Both the position numbers and the translations under genes were made by a program. A stretch of DNA of 64,000 bases, from NCBI GenBank assembly GCA_015680685.1, contig MNCI01014738.1, positions 84,505 to 148,504 on the forward strand, written 5' to 3'. This stretch comes from Gnetum montanum (taxonomy: Eukaryota; Streptophyta; Gnetopsida; Gnetales; Gnetaceae). Below the pieces are notes generated by a model. That model saw nothing but the letters and a program-made list of their open reading frames with translations, ran no database searches and was not told the origin of the DNA. Positions 44,960-56,311 of the stretch are shown in pieces (the first letter of the stretch is position 1; every line of letters starts with the position of its first letter).

Positions 44960-47900
44960 ATGAATATAGATCAACCTTCCAAGTCAGTGTTTAACACACA
45001 TGATATCGTCATCCATCCAAATCATACCACACTAAGCCATGAACAATATAACTTTGTTTCTGCAAAAGTCTAAGTAGGATTAACTGTGGAAAACCTAGAC
45101 TTAGAGGCAAAAAAAGATTATGAACAAGTCCACAAGGATGAACAAGAGTACAACCCTACCTTGTTTGATATAAGCCTACTCACAAAGTCCTACCACCAAC
45201 TATTGTCCCAAGTCATCTACACGAATGAGCATAATTTGGGGATAACTTATGAGGAATCCTCATAGAAGGAAGAAGATGAGTCCAAGGCCCACTCCAAATT
45301 TGAGAGCCCTCTTTACATCATCTTCCAATAACACTACATTCATGTAGGGTCTACCTTCTGACCTCAAATGATTTAGGTAACTTACATCCTACTTATTTCA
45401 TTGGTGCCCTTAATGTCAATCCAACTCACATGTGTGTGGCCTACCTTGATCACCGTGCCCATTGTTCAACCAACACATCAACCACATTCATTTGCTACAA
45501 TGTTAAACTAGCATACTCTACAACCAACAATCTGACCCTTCATTGTATAACCAACACAAGGCTAGCCACTATAACTAGCTGGCACATATCTAAGCTTAGA
45601 TCAAGCATTCCAGTTGATTGAAAGTTTGATGAAAGAGATCAACTGGCTCAAGGCTACCTCCTTCAACACAGTCAAGGTGGTATATTTCAACTAGGATGAC
45701 CCAATACGTCCTATGGCACCATCCCTAACTCTCCTAACTAGGGTCTTGCTACCTTAATTAACTAAGTACAATGGTGAGGAGGACCTTAACATGCACTTGG
45801 TCACCTTCAGGTTTGAGTGCCTATTGCTAGAAGCCTAGCTACATGTCATCATAAGCATCTTTACCATGTTCCTAACTGCTAAAGCCCTCAACTGGTACTG
45901 TGCACTACCTAGGGCCTCTATATCCTATTTGGAGGACCTCCTTATCTAGTTTGTAACATGTTTTTGGTACAACATAAAACTTCAAGCAACCCTTGACTAG
46001 ATCATGCAAGTTAAGAAATGGCCCCTAGAGCCCATGCCCAAATTCATTCAATGCTATATCACCACATTGCAAGAAATCTATGAGCCCATAGTAGAGACAC
46101 ACCTCTTGGCCATCTTTAAGGCTATAGTTAATGACTTCATCAAGTTAAAACTGTACTACCTGGCTCCAAAGTCTCTTAGCCAAGCCTTTGCCCAAACAAA
46201 GGGTGTAGAGGAGGCAATGCAAGCTAGCAACAACTAGTCTTATAGCCTATAGAAACCAACATATGTGCAAGTAAAATTCAATAGTGGAAATATTAGCCAC
46301 AAATGCAAAAGAAACCAACCAAGTCCTGATGGCTAACTAGCCTAAAGTCCCAACTCACAATGCTACCACCAACTCTGGTGCCAACACACTTACATTAGTA
46401 GGGGCCATAGAACAAGCCACTTCAAGGCCCCACTATGAGTGCAAAGATCAGGCAAAGTATATCCCATTGTCAATGAAACCTTCCAAATTACTAGACCAAA
46501 TTTTGAAAGCTACGTGAATCCAATACTGGTAAGTGTTAAAGATTACCTACCAATCACATGGTAGGTTCTATGAACTACTAAGGAAACCCTCATCAAGAGC
46601 ACTAAATGAGCCCCTAGTCCTAAAAGACTTTCAACTGGACCAATACTATCACTACCACCAATTGTATGGTCACAATACAAAAATTTTTTGGGATTTGTAG
46701 GATGATCTACAAAAGATGATAAAAAGGGGTCAATTGGTGCTTGATGTAGCAAGCCAATCCAATGTAGACAATGCCTCATATGTCATCAACTTCATTAGTG
46801 TAGTTGTCAATTCTAAACCTATGCAACAACCTTTTGTCATCTGTGTGCCTTCCAACAAGGTAAGGATCCCATCAACCTCATAAGAAAGAGGCATCCCTTT
46901 ATCATTAAAGTGTCACCTCAAGCACCCACAACATCCTTTGTGGTTAGGATCTCTTAAAACTCATATGCTAAGACATTAAACTAGCATGATGTTGCAACAA
47001 AAACTACTAAAAAACCCTTCATCATCAAGGTGCCACAAAAATCTAGTCCCATAGAAACTATTTTAAAAAAAAAAACCATTTATCATTAGGATTTCACAAT
47101 GTGCTAGCCCCTTACCTACTTTAAGCCCGATAGTGGGTAATGTGTCGTTCCCTACTCCTCCAAGGCCCAATTGCACTAGAAACCTGGGTAGGCCTACTAA
47201 ATGGTAATGCAAGAGGTTTAATGAGAACCTTACAACACCCATGGCCAATGTAAAGGCCAAAACTAGCAAGCTACAACCATGTGCTAAGGCCCCCAACTAG
47301 GCCAAGCAAACCAAGCCCAAGTACCCTCTACAATCGATCCGTCTCTTGAGCCACATGGAGGAGGTCAAGATCAACACAATGATTGATGACAAGGCCTTCA
47401 TGACTACATTAACCTAGGTAAAACAAATTCTCAAGAAAGAGAACACAATTTTGAGCTTATATGATCCATTCATAGCCTCATCTCCTCATTGCCAAGCACT
47501 GGCCTAGCTATTGGCATCCATTCTTATTATGGAGGACATCTTTGTAGATGAGATCTACATCCATGTAGCGATGTTCCTCCTACACCACAAGAAGTAGGTT
47601 CAACATCCTTAGCCTTTTGTGACAATGCAATTAAGTTAAACCCAAAATAATGGGAGGTAATAATAGCTCTATTGTCAATTAGCATATGTGTTGAGCAATG
47701 CACCATCATAGGGTTCACATCAATGATAATACAAAAATAAACATATTTTCATACTCCATCATTGACATGCTAGGCTTGATAGATGAGATCAGGCCTACCA
47801 AAATCACATGTCTAAAATCCTTCAATGCATCATGTATCACCATCACTGGTACAATCAACATCACCTTTGTGGTAGGGGAGTAGTTCCCTACCTCTATAGA

Positions 47901-48370
47901 TTTTACTATTATAGAGGAGATTCCAAGCTTCAACCTGATCCTATTTTGGCCTTGGCTAGCTCAACTATGGGCCATCTCCTCTCCAATCCATAAAGAAATT
48001 CATCTTCTATACAAACATGATCAAGTTATCATCTATGGTAATAACATCTTTCCTCTGGTCATCCATCATATAGACATGGGCCAAGTATCTAAGGTGGAGT
48101 TTCTTGGTGATGCACTTGCAACAACCAACATAATGCCAAAGACTAACATGCCTGAATAAGTGGTTGAAGCCAATAGCCTCTTGGAGGATCCTAAGCCATA
48201 CATGCCTCTTAGTCCACACCTGATTAAGATGCAACCATGTGATCAAGGTATCCCCTTAGCTTTAAACATTCTAGGTGCCTCCATACCCCTAGCTATCACA
48301 TGTCATGCATTTTTTATTTTCATTTACATTGCCTTTGTTTATGGATTTACATTTAGCTTACTTACTCAGC
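44960..48370 (+). pseudogene. Gag-pro polyprotein of E5, inactivated
   Basis: ATG 44960 starts MNIDQPSKSVFNTHD. The N-domain is complete (EQYNFVSAKV-VGLTVENLDL, DYEQVHKDEQEYNPTLFDIS). Capsid core pieces are at about 45600-46230, including FIKLKLYYLAPKSLSQAFAQ. The Cys/His segment is damaged (about 46640-46700). The linker has NTILSLYDPFIASSPHCQAL (about 47445). Protease at 47640-47990: VHINDNTKINIFSYSIIDML replaces DSG with NDN, and the LGRPW turn reads LFWPWLAQL. The tail VVEANSLLEDPKPYMPLSPH ends in a hydrophobic segment near 48300-48370. Stops at former Gln codons are common. Confidence 0.8.
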
Positions 48371-50130
48371 CTATGCATCTTTTGGCTTTTTATACACATT
48401 TTTACTTTGTTTATGCATTTATCCACTTAGCTTATGCATTGCATTTTAAAAAAATTAAAACCCATAAAAAGGATAAAATATTAAAATTACAAAAAATTAA
48501 TGCCACATCCTACTACAGACTAAAACTAGCAATGCATGGCTTGAAATGGCTCAAAACTAGTAACAAAACACCTAGAATGGCCTTAAACTACCGATGTGGC
48601 CTAGAATGGCCTTACATGATCACTTTTTTCATTGATTTCTTTCCATTTGTGCATACTAACTTTGTAAAATAGGTGCCACTTGTTGTTGTTTTTCTAGTTT
48701 ATTTTTGCAAGATCTTGCTGGCACATAGCATGACTATACATGCAACACCATACCTCACTGAAGCAAGTTAAGCACTCATCTACCATGATGATAAAACTAG
48801 CATAGTAGTCTACTATCACTATAAATTGGCATAGCATCCATTCACTATGATGTAAAACTAGCATAGATCATCTACCATGATGCTAAAACTAGCACAACTT
48901 GTCCTTGGATCATGATGTTAAACTATTATAGTAGCACATTCACTATGATGTTAACCTGGCACACAATAGTCTAATAGTACTATAAATGAGCATCCCATGG
49001 TCTACTAAAACCTTAAACTAGGTTCACAATTTGCTAGGACCTTAAAATAGCATTTTTTATGATTTTTGGAGCACCTACCATTAGTGCAGCCTTTGTAGCA
49101 CTTGTAGCATCATCGTCCTCAGTAGTTCTTTTGGCTTTTCAAACACTTGCAACTAGCTCATCTTTTCATGCATCTATAGCATCTTCACATTTGACATTTC
49201 ACTTTCATTTCACATTTTGTAATCTCTTTGTCTTATTAGAGTTTTATTTGTAGGATGAAGCCTCAAAGGCAACCGTGCAAAGGCACTTCTCATCACAATA
49301 GCAAGTCATCACATTATTTTTATGTGCATGATTAGGTTAGCAAAGCCACTCAAGACTACACATCCCCCTTATCTCATTTTAGCCTATGCATATTCACTCC
49401 TACATTCTGATCCCTCTTGCATTTTCTGCATTCCTCTGTATGCAAACATCTCTAATGTATATGCATTGTAAACACACATGACATTCTCTTCATGTCACAA
49501 TGTAGAAGACATGGTGGACGTAATGCAACTTAGCCCATGAGGATCCTCTATTGGCTAATCAAAGCCTAATCAAATCTAATGCATCTCATTTCTAGGAGGG
49601 AACACCTATCCTATAAATGCAACATGGTTGCATCAAAAGTAAAGCCCATTTACTCAATGGCCCACAAAGCTATCCACTCTATGGACAACACCCTATAGCT
49701 AGCATTTAGTAGTAAGCTAGATGTAATGGAGGTTCATCATATAGAAAAGCAAGACAGAAAGCAAAAGAGGAAAAGCACATCCCTAAGCAAATTAACAATG
49801 CTAAAATTTCATAATTGACTCAGCATTGAATCCACCTTAACTCTCTCATAAGAACTTCTATGAGAGGTCAATGTTTTAGGAGCATGCCATCTCATGCCAT
49901 GGTTACTATCAGCCATGATAACTTTGCATCTTGCATCATGATATACTATTTTCATTTCATCTCCCTAGCATTGCCTACACCCTTTTATGTAGCATACCCC
50001 TATCCATAACACTCTTGAACATGGTGGAAAAACACTTGATCTAGAACTAATGAGCAATGTTGGTGCCATGTCTATTGTGGTGTTTTATGATTATTTATCA
50101 ATGTATCTTAGGCCACTCCTCTAGATGTCA
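48371..50130 (+). other. 3' non-coding region of E5
   Basis: A-rich tract (48445-48500), ATGGCC/AAACTAGCA units (48520-48610), TGTTGTTTTTCTAG (48700), the main AAACTAGCA array (48780-49055), TTTTATTTGTAG followed by GATGAAGCCTC (49250), then unique DNA. Collinear with E1, E3 and EM. Confidence 0.6.
48780..49055 (+). repeat. AAACTAGCA array of E5
   Basis: About eight spaced units of the type CTACTATGATGTTAAACTAGCA, 30-45 bp apart. Confidence 0.7.
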
Positions 50131-50142
50131 ACAAAGAAGGGC
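50131..50142 (+). other. Polypurine tract of E5
   Basis: ACAAAGAAGGGC immediately before CAATGAAACACC. Confidence 0.7.
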
Positions 50143-50145
50143 CAA

Positions 50146-51510
50146 TGAAACACCACAAAAATTTGGGCCTTGGCTTCTCCACTACAAATTTAGCTAAGTG
50201 TTAGACCAATGGTACTTTTCTAAAATTTTTCTATGTGTCAAGGCTACTCTCTCATTTCCAAGACTACACTCTAGAGCATAGTCAGTGTAGTCAGTCAAGA
50301 AGCCAAATTTTGCAAAATTTTCTCTAAGTGTTGAGCCTACCCTCACTACACTTGGGAGCGTAGTCAACACTTAACCACATTTTGCCACATTTTCAAACAA
50401 ATTTTGCCTAAGTCTAGGACTGCACTCTCACCTAGTCTAGAGCATAGTCAAGCATAGATAGCATGGATATCCTCCAAAGATCCCCATACCTCAACATTCG
50501 CATCTCCATCAACTCTAGCATATCTCTAGTGGTAGAATTTATCATTTTTGCATTTCCCTTTTCCCAAAAATTACAACTATGCTCTAGAGCATAGTCTCCA
50601 AAACTCGCATTATTTTGCATTGTTTGTCATTTTTGGGTACATCTTGGTCTTCTCTATGAAACTCCGTAGCATAGTCATAGTCTCTTAGATTCATAGAATC
50701 TATTAGAGTAATTACATCACTCAATATCATTTTCCACACAATAGAGTGTAGTTGGGATGAGCATAGTCCCAACTACCCTAGAGCATAGTCCCACTTACCA
50801 CACTGCAACATGATAACTGCTCTACATTTTAGGCTAACCCTAGCCCTATAAATACCCCTATACCTCCAACATTTTAACAGTTGACATTCTCAAACAGTTG
50901 GCATTTCCAATAAGTTTGCATTCTCAAATGGTTGGCATTCCTATGGAGTTGGCATTCCTAGGTCGTTGGCATTCCTAGGTCGTTGGCATTCCTTGGACAT
51001 GAGCATTTTTAGCACTTAGCATTTGGAATTTTCCACTTAGAATCTTTGGGAAAATGAGACCTAGATGCACTGGTAGAGAGATAGAGTTGCATTCTACAGC
51101 CCATCGCAACCCTACCGTATCCCTATAGGACACCACAACCCATGGTACACCACAGTGGCCAACCTAGCAAGCATGGACATCATGGTAAGCATCAAGCTTC
51201 ATGGCCTAACACCACCAAGATTATGAGTATGCTCTCCACTGCACCTATTATACATTGCATACCTTTTGAATCCCTTTTGAAGTAAACTACACTTCTATTT
51301 GGGGTGATGTTTCATTTCTCTCTTGCATTTTTTACATTTTCTAGCATTTTTCTTGCAATTTTTAAATTTTTTGTGCATTGTCACATTGTATCTATACTCA
51401 AGAAATGCTTTCCATGTGTTGGTAGCTTTTTTTTTTCCGAAATACTTGACTACACTCAACCCAATTCTATGACTATGCTCTGCACTTAGTACCAAAACAA
51501 CATCAAACCA
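50146..51510 (+). repeat. 3' LTR of E5, right end missing
   Basis: Collinear with the 5' LTR up to TAGTACCAAAACAACATC (about 51505), then unrelated. TATAAATA at 50847-50854. A perfect 20-bp palindrome ACTATGCTCTAGAGCATAGT lies at 50577-50596. Confidence 0.75.
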
Positions 51511-51904
51511 AAAAAATCAAAATCAAATATGCATTTTAGGCACATGGTCTAGGCCCTAAAAGCCCCATAATTCACATCAAATTAGAAAGAAACTATGCAA
51601 CTAAGGTACCCCCTTAGCCTGAAATGCACTAGGTGCCTTCCCACCCTTCACTTTTATACACCATGCATTTCACTTTTTTTGCTTATACTACATTTGTTTA
51701 GACATTTACATTTAGCCTAATTTTTTAGACTGCACATTGTTCTACTTTGTTTATGCACTTATTTTCTTTGTTTATGCGTTCTACTTATTTTATACATTTG
51801 CTCATCTAGTTTAGCCTTTAGCAGTTATTAGGCTAACACATGAAAAAACATAAGAATGCATAAAAATTAAAATAAAAAAACTAAAACCATAAAAGGAGAA
51901 ATAG

Positions 51905-52120
51905 CATTAAGTGGCCTAGCATGGCCTTAAACTAGCAACATGCTACCCACCATGGCCATAAACTAGCATCACATGACCCAAAATGGGCTTAAACTATAAT
52001 TGTTGATCCCTCCGCTATGGCCTAGAATGACCTTAAACTATCATTGTAGTCTGAAATGGCCTTAAACTAGCATTAGGCCTCTTTCTATGGCCTTAAACTA
52101 GCATGGGTCTTGTAATGACC
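51905..52120 (+). repeat. AAACTAGCA array of E4
   Basis: About seven units of ATGGCCTTAAACTAGCAT, the 3' region array of E4. Confidence 0.7.
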
Positions 52121-52539
52121 TAGTTACACCATCATCACATAGACTTAACTAAGCATATTTATCATATTAACTCATCACATAATAACCATAGTAAGTGCAT
52201 AGAAAATAAAAGTAAAACATGAAAAGAAAAAATTTACACATTGCATATGGCAAATACATGCATTGGATATCACATGAATAGAAATACATATCATGAGCAA
52301 CATCATGTAGCAAAGACATAGCAAAAGATAGCAAAAAATTCCCAAAGGAAAGGGTACATCTAGGCTTGCTCAATCAATGGCACTAGGTTGAGGTGGAGGC
52401 TCCTCTTTCCCCACCATGCTACTAGGGCCTATCACATCTCTTGGTACTTACTACCACAACCACAAAAAAATGAGTAGTTAGTAAGCAAACTTGTACTATA
52501 CAAGCTAACTGAGAACATGCAAAAGCATACAAAAACAAA

Positions 52540-53357
52540 CATGAGAGGGTCGTGCATTGGTGTCTTCTAGAGGCAACATTTTAAGGCCATCCTCCAAGCA
52601 TCAAAGGATCTTAGCCTCAAAAAGCTTTGTACAGTCCTCCTAGCCAAATTCAATCCCTACAAAGATCTTTCCTTTGTCCACAATGGTCTATGTAGGTGGC
52701 CCCATCAAGAAAGTAGTAGAGGAAGCCTCTTCTAAAGGGGTGATGATCTGCCTCTTAGGAGAACCACTCACTGTTGTATGTTAAGCTCATAGGCATGCCT
52801 CCTACCAATCACCTCAAGAAACATCTCAAGGTGGTAGTGTCCAATAGACTCATCCTTGTACCATTAAAGGTACATATCGCACTCATGCTAATATTGGTGT
52901 TTGTGGTTATTTTGTGTCTACCTCCATTGGTACATCTTAGTGTTGTAATTCTTTTAGTCTTGATTCTTCTAGGTGAGCAGGTCCATCTACAAACACTACT
53001 CAATCATGTCACAAGTGGCTTCATTCTTGCCTTTGAGAGCCAACCAATATCAAGCATATTCTATCTTAGAGGTTCACTAGATGCTATCTCCCTATGACCT
53101 AGCTCCTAGAAATTCATATCTAGATTAAAGATCACTTATCTTTTTATCCTGGCTAGTCATCCTCTCCTATAGTTTGTGCATGTGTTTCCATAGGTTCTCA
53201 TTTGAGCACTTGTAGATCCACAAAACCTTTTCATAGGAAAGCATGCACTTTCTCACTATCTTGTACATGCAACAAGACAACTAAAGAATCTCATGAGGGA
53301 GGTTAGGGAGGGCATCCACCTTCACCACCCTACTTGGATCCCACTGAACCCTAGAAC
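52540..53357 (-). pseudogene. Unrecognised decayed coding region with coiled-coil character
   Basis: On the minus strand a single frame runs from a possible splice acceptor (CCAATAG, exon start 53357). It reads IGSRVQWDPSRVVKVDALPN, then CMLSYEKVLWIYKCSNENLW, KHMHKL-ERMTSQDKKISDL, and continues with stops mainly TAG at likely Gln codons to about 52540. Charged and hydrophobic residues alternate as in a coiled coil. I do not recognise the family. It could be a host gene fragment or a third ORF of a mobile element. It lies next to an LTR fragment and is not part of the E4 gag-pro. Confidence 0.35.
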
Positions 53358-53501
53358 CTATTGGCATATAAAAATTTCTTAATAATAGCCACAAAATAAA
53401 TGTTCAATTAGTAAAGAGACACAAAGTAAAGCAACATCACACGTACTAAGCTCAAGATCTGCATATTGTAAATGATCCACCATGTCCTCCACAATGCCCT
53501 C

Positions 53502-53950
53502 TATAATGACCAAAAAAAATTGGTGGCTAGAATCACCAATGAATCAATGGATACATAGTCTTAACCACACCTCTACATGAGGACCTTGCTAGAAATAGAG
53601 GTATAGCATCCTAAACGGTCTTGTTGATCGAATAGGAACTTCATCAGTTGCAACTAGGATGATGGGTGCAACCAGGAATGCCATGGTTAGCCAAAATGCA
53701 AATGCAAACAATGTGAAATGGTGCTAGGTGTCAAAGTGATGCTTTGAAGTTCTAAGTGTAGAGCATAGCTATAGACTGGGGGCAAGTGTAGCTAAGGATT
53801 TCGACCAAAACGAGGATGTCAACCTGCAAAGACTACCACCCAAACATAGTATAGTGTGATGATGCATGAAAAAGTACAAAAAGATGCAGGAAAAATGTAA
53901 TAAAATGTGATAAATGAGAGAGAGAAATAGAAAACCACCCCAAATGGGAG
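53502..53950 (-). repeat. 3' half of an E1-type LTR, minus strand
   Basis: On the minus strand it starts CTCCCATTTGGGGTGG (the middle of an E1/E4/E5 LTR) and ends GGTCATTATA. No primer site follows, so it is the outer end of an older LTR. The EM LTR is inserted exactly where it begins. Its 5' half is not seen. Confidence 0.6.
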
Positions 53951-56311
53951 TGTAGAGACCAAAAACATCGGTGGCTATAACATCAAGAGGTTACTGGGCA
54001 TACAGCCTAACCTCGAATCCATGTAAGGGTCGTGCTAGAGTAAACGGAACCAGGGTGCCCTAAATGGTCTGGTTAATCAGACAGGGAGTTAATTATTGTA
54101 TAATAACATTTCATAAAAAAATTTAAAGGTATTATGTATAACTTAAATGATAAACATAAAATGATAAGTAATGATGCAAAATAAGTTTATAGCAAAACAA
54201 AATGAAACAGGCTTGAGTCAGAGAGTGCACCATCCCAAGATCAGGGGATTTGATCTTTGTTTGGCTAGAAGGTATACAACTGATGCATAGTGTGGATAGG
54301 CATAGCTTACAATGGAATAGTATGGTTGTAGGTCTTGGACTATTGCTAGTGGCTTGCTAATAGGGATTGATGGACTGGTGCTTGCCGGGCTAGAGAAGAT
54401 TGGGAGATGCTACTACTGGGTTTGCTGCTTGTTAACTATCTGCTTGCTAGTCTCTTTGCCAAAGCCAATCACTAGAAAGCCAAATGCCAAAATGCAAATC
54501 ATCATAAAGCCAAGTCCAAAAGCTAGAAAAATGTCAGAAGCCAACCAAAAAGCCAACTTCCAAAAAGGTGATTACCAAAGCCAATAATGCAAAAACTAAT
54601 CCAACCCTTTGAATGTTGTTTGGCAAGGCATTTATAGAGCCAGATGTGGGAGAGAGATATGGTTTGGATGCCACATGTCTTGGGTCCCACATGGTGCAAA
54701 CGTAAATGTGCCAAACTACCATGTAGTGCCACGCTACAGATGTAATGCTGAATGTGAAACCTGCTATGTTGTGACCATACTATTCAATCTGCATGTGCCA
54801 AAATCCAGGGAACTACCATGTTTGTTACAAAGAATGCCAAAAATGAATGCAAAGTGGAGCTTGTGCTCCAGGACTATGTATTTCCTACTCTTGTGAGTCA
54901 GTTCAAGTGTAGGGACAACTTTGGGAATAATCAAGGGGGTGCAAAATAAAGCAAACTTACTAATCCTATCTATTGAAGGGATGCCAGAATGGGAGTGACC
55001 ATTTCCAAAAATTTCTAGAGCTAACTGGAGACATGAGGATGCTTCCATGTGATTTTTATGCTTCTTATGCTGCCCAACATATTGGCATCATGTAAACACT
55101 CACATACTACGCTATGCTATGTTATGTAGCATAGCGTAGTTTAACCACTAGTCTTAAGAGAAATCTTGCTCAAAAGTTGATAATACCTATCTGAGGCCTA
55201 GCTAGGAAAGTAGCTCCTGCAATTGACAACCCTACCTTTCATGCTAATAGGTCTTGAGACCTGCGGAGTTCATCCTTGAAATGCTTTCATGCTTTATGTC
55301 CTTGGCATAGCATAGCATAGTAACCAATGTGACATGAATTCCTATTTTGATCTACAATGCTTTGTCAATAAACTTTGCTTGAAATTTAGGGGCGAAGTGG
55401 GATAGGCAGTCTTGGAGGTTGGAGCATGGCCAAGTGTAATTCTTTTGTTGGAACCACTTGCTAGAGGACCTTCATGTGTTCTATGCCTACTATGCTATGC
55501 TATGCTACATAGCATAGCATAGCATCCTGTTTGGCTTGAATTCTAATTTTCTTCATAATCATTTTTTCATAGAATGTCAATCACGTCCTGGCACGGTAAT
55601 CAGAACAAGCATGTTTGATGGTTGAGGCATGGGAAAATATTCTTACTCCATCAGAGCAATCTGAGTAGGAGTATCATGTTAGTAAATCCCTGCTACGCTA
55701 TGCTATGCTACGTAGTGTAGCACAACATAGTACTCAAATTGAGATGATTTCTGACAAAACTTATCATCTTTTTCTGCATCATGTTGCTCATGCTTTAAGG
55801 ATGAAGTAGGGTAGGTACCCTAGAGGGCTGACTCATTTTCATCTGCATCTTTTGGTGCTCGATTAGTCTTCTCAAGGCTTTCTATTCTATGTAGCGTAGC
55901 ATAGTGTAGTAGGTTCCTATGGTTAGAAAACTTGCCAAACTGTCTAGTGCATCCTAAACACCTTCGAAAACTCCTAGCATCATCCCTAGGTAGATCATTA
56001 GTTGGGTCAACTGTCAAGTTGGGAAAGCTAGAGGGTGTAGCAAGCCTATTAGCCTGGGTGATAGAAAATTTTCCAGACAATATGGTTTACCCCTAGTGCC
56101 TTTTTCATGCAAGCTAGCCTTATGGCTAGGTGCCACATTGACTATGCTATAGAGGATGGTAGACGAGCTAAGAAGAAATTTTGCAATTGTTAGGACTTCA
56201 AAGGTGCCACATTGTCTAGATGGTCCATCGTGACATCATGCTTGTAGTGATCCTTGCTCAAATTTTGGGACTATGCTGAATCATGAGAGTCCTAAAATTT
56301 ATGGTGTTTCA
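53951..56311 (-). repeat. 3' LTR of EM, 2361 bp, palindrome-rich U3
   Basis: Minus-strand start TGAAACACCATAAATTTTAG, end GTCTCTACA. Hairpin-like motifs lie at 55106-55140 (13-bp perfect arms ACTACGCTATGCT/AGCATAGCGTAGT), 55493-55524, 55691-55721 and 55892-55910, all upstream of TATA. The terminal block with TGTCTGATTAACCAGACCAT matches the E2 LTR. Confidence 0.8.
54629..54636 (-). promoter_or_regulatory. TATA box of the EM LTR
   Basis: TATAAATG on the minus strand in GGCTCTATAAATGCC. Confidence 0.5.

Larger units (their letters stand above)
43028..51510 (+). mobile_element. Gag-pro-only LTR retrotransposon E5, inserted in E4
   Basis: 5' LTR 43028-44594, primer site 44599-44617, leader repeats, gag-pro 44960 to about 48370, 3' region with array, purine tract 50131-50142 and a 3' LTR from 50146 cut off near 51510. 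Downstream of the cut E4 resumes with its polyprotein tail, so a deletion removed the last part of the 3' LTR and the E4 protease. No pol lies between protease and 3' LTR. Confidence 0.8.
38235..52370 (+). mobile_element. LTR retrotransposon E4, interrupted by E5, 3' LTR not found
   Basis: 5' LTR 38235-39724, degenerate primer site near 39731, leader repeats, gag from 40280 to 43027. After E5 it resumes at about 51540 with the polyprotein tail (IKLERNYATKVPP) and the 3' non-coding array (51905-52120). The protease segment is missing at the E5 right junction. The end at 52370 is where similarity to E1/E5 3' regions fades. Confidence 0.65.

Noticed and set aside
48160-48672. 170-codon frame as a separate membrane protein
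   Set aside because: Its first 70 codons are the tail of the E5 gag-pro polyprotein; the rest is A-rich 3' non-coding DNA that is not conserved as protein.
48780-49055. Spaced repeat array as a possible CRISPR
   Set aside because: Units are degenerate, spacing is irregular and the context is a plant retrotransposon 3' region; no cas genes.
52774-53097. 107-codon hydrophobic plus-strand frame
   Set aside because: It is antisense to the more protein-like minus-strand frame and composed mostly of Leu/Val/Ile, a common shadow pattern.
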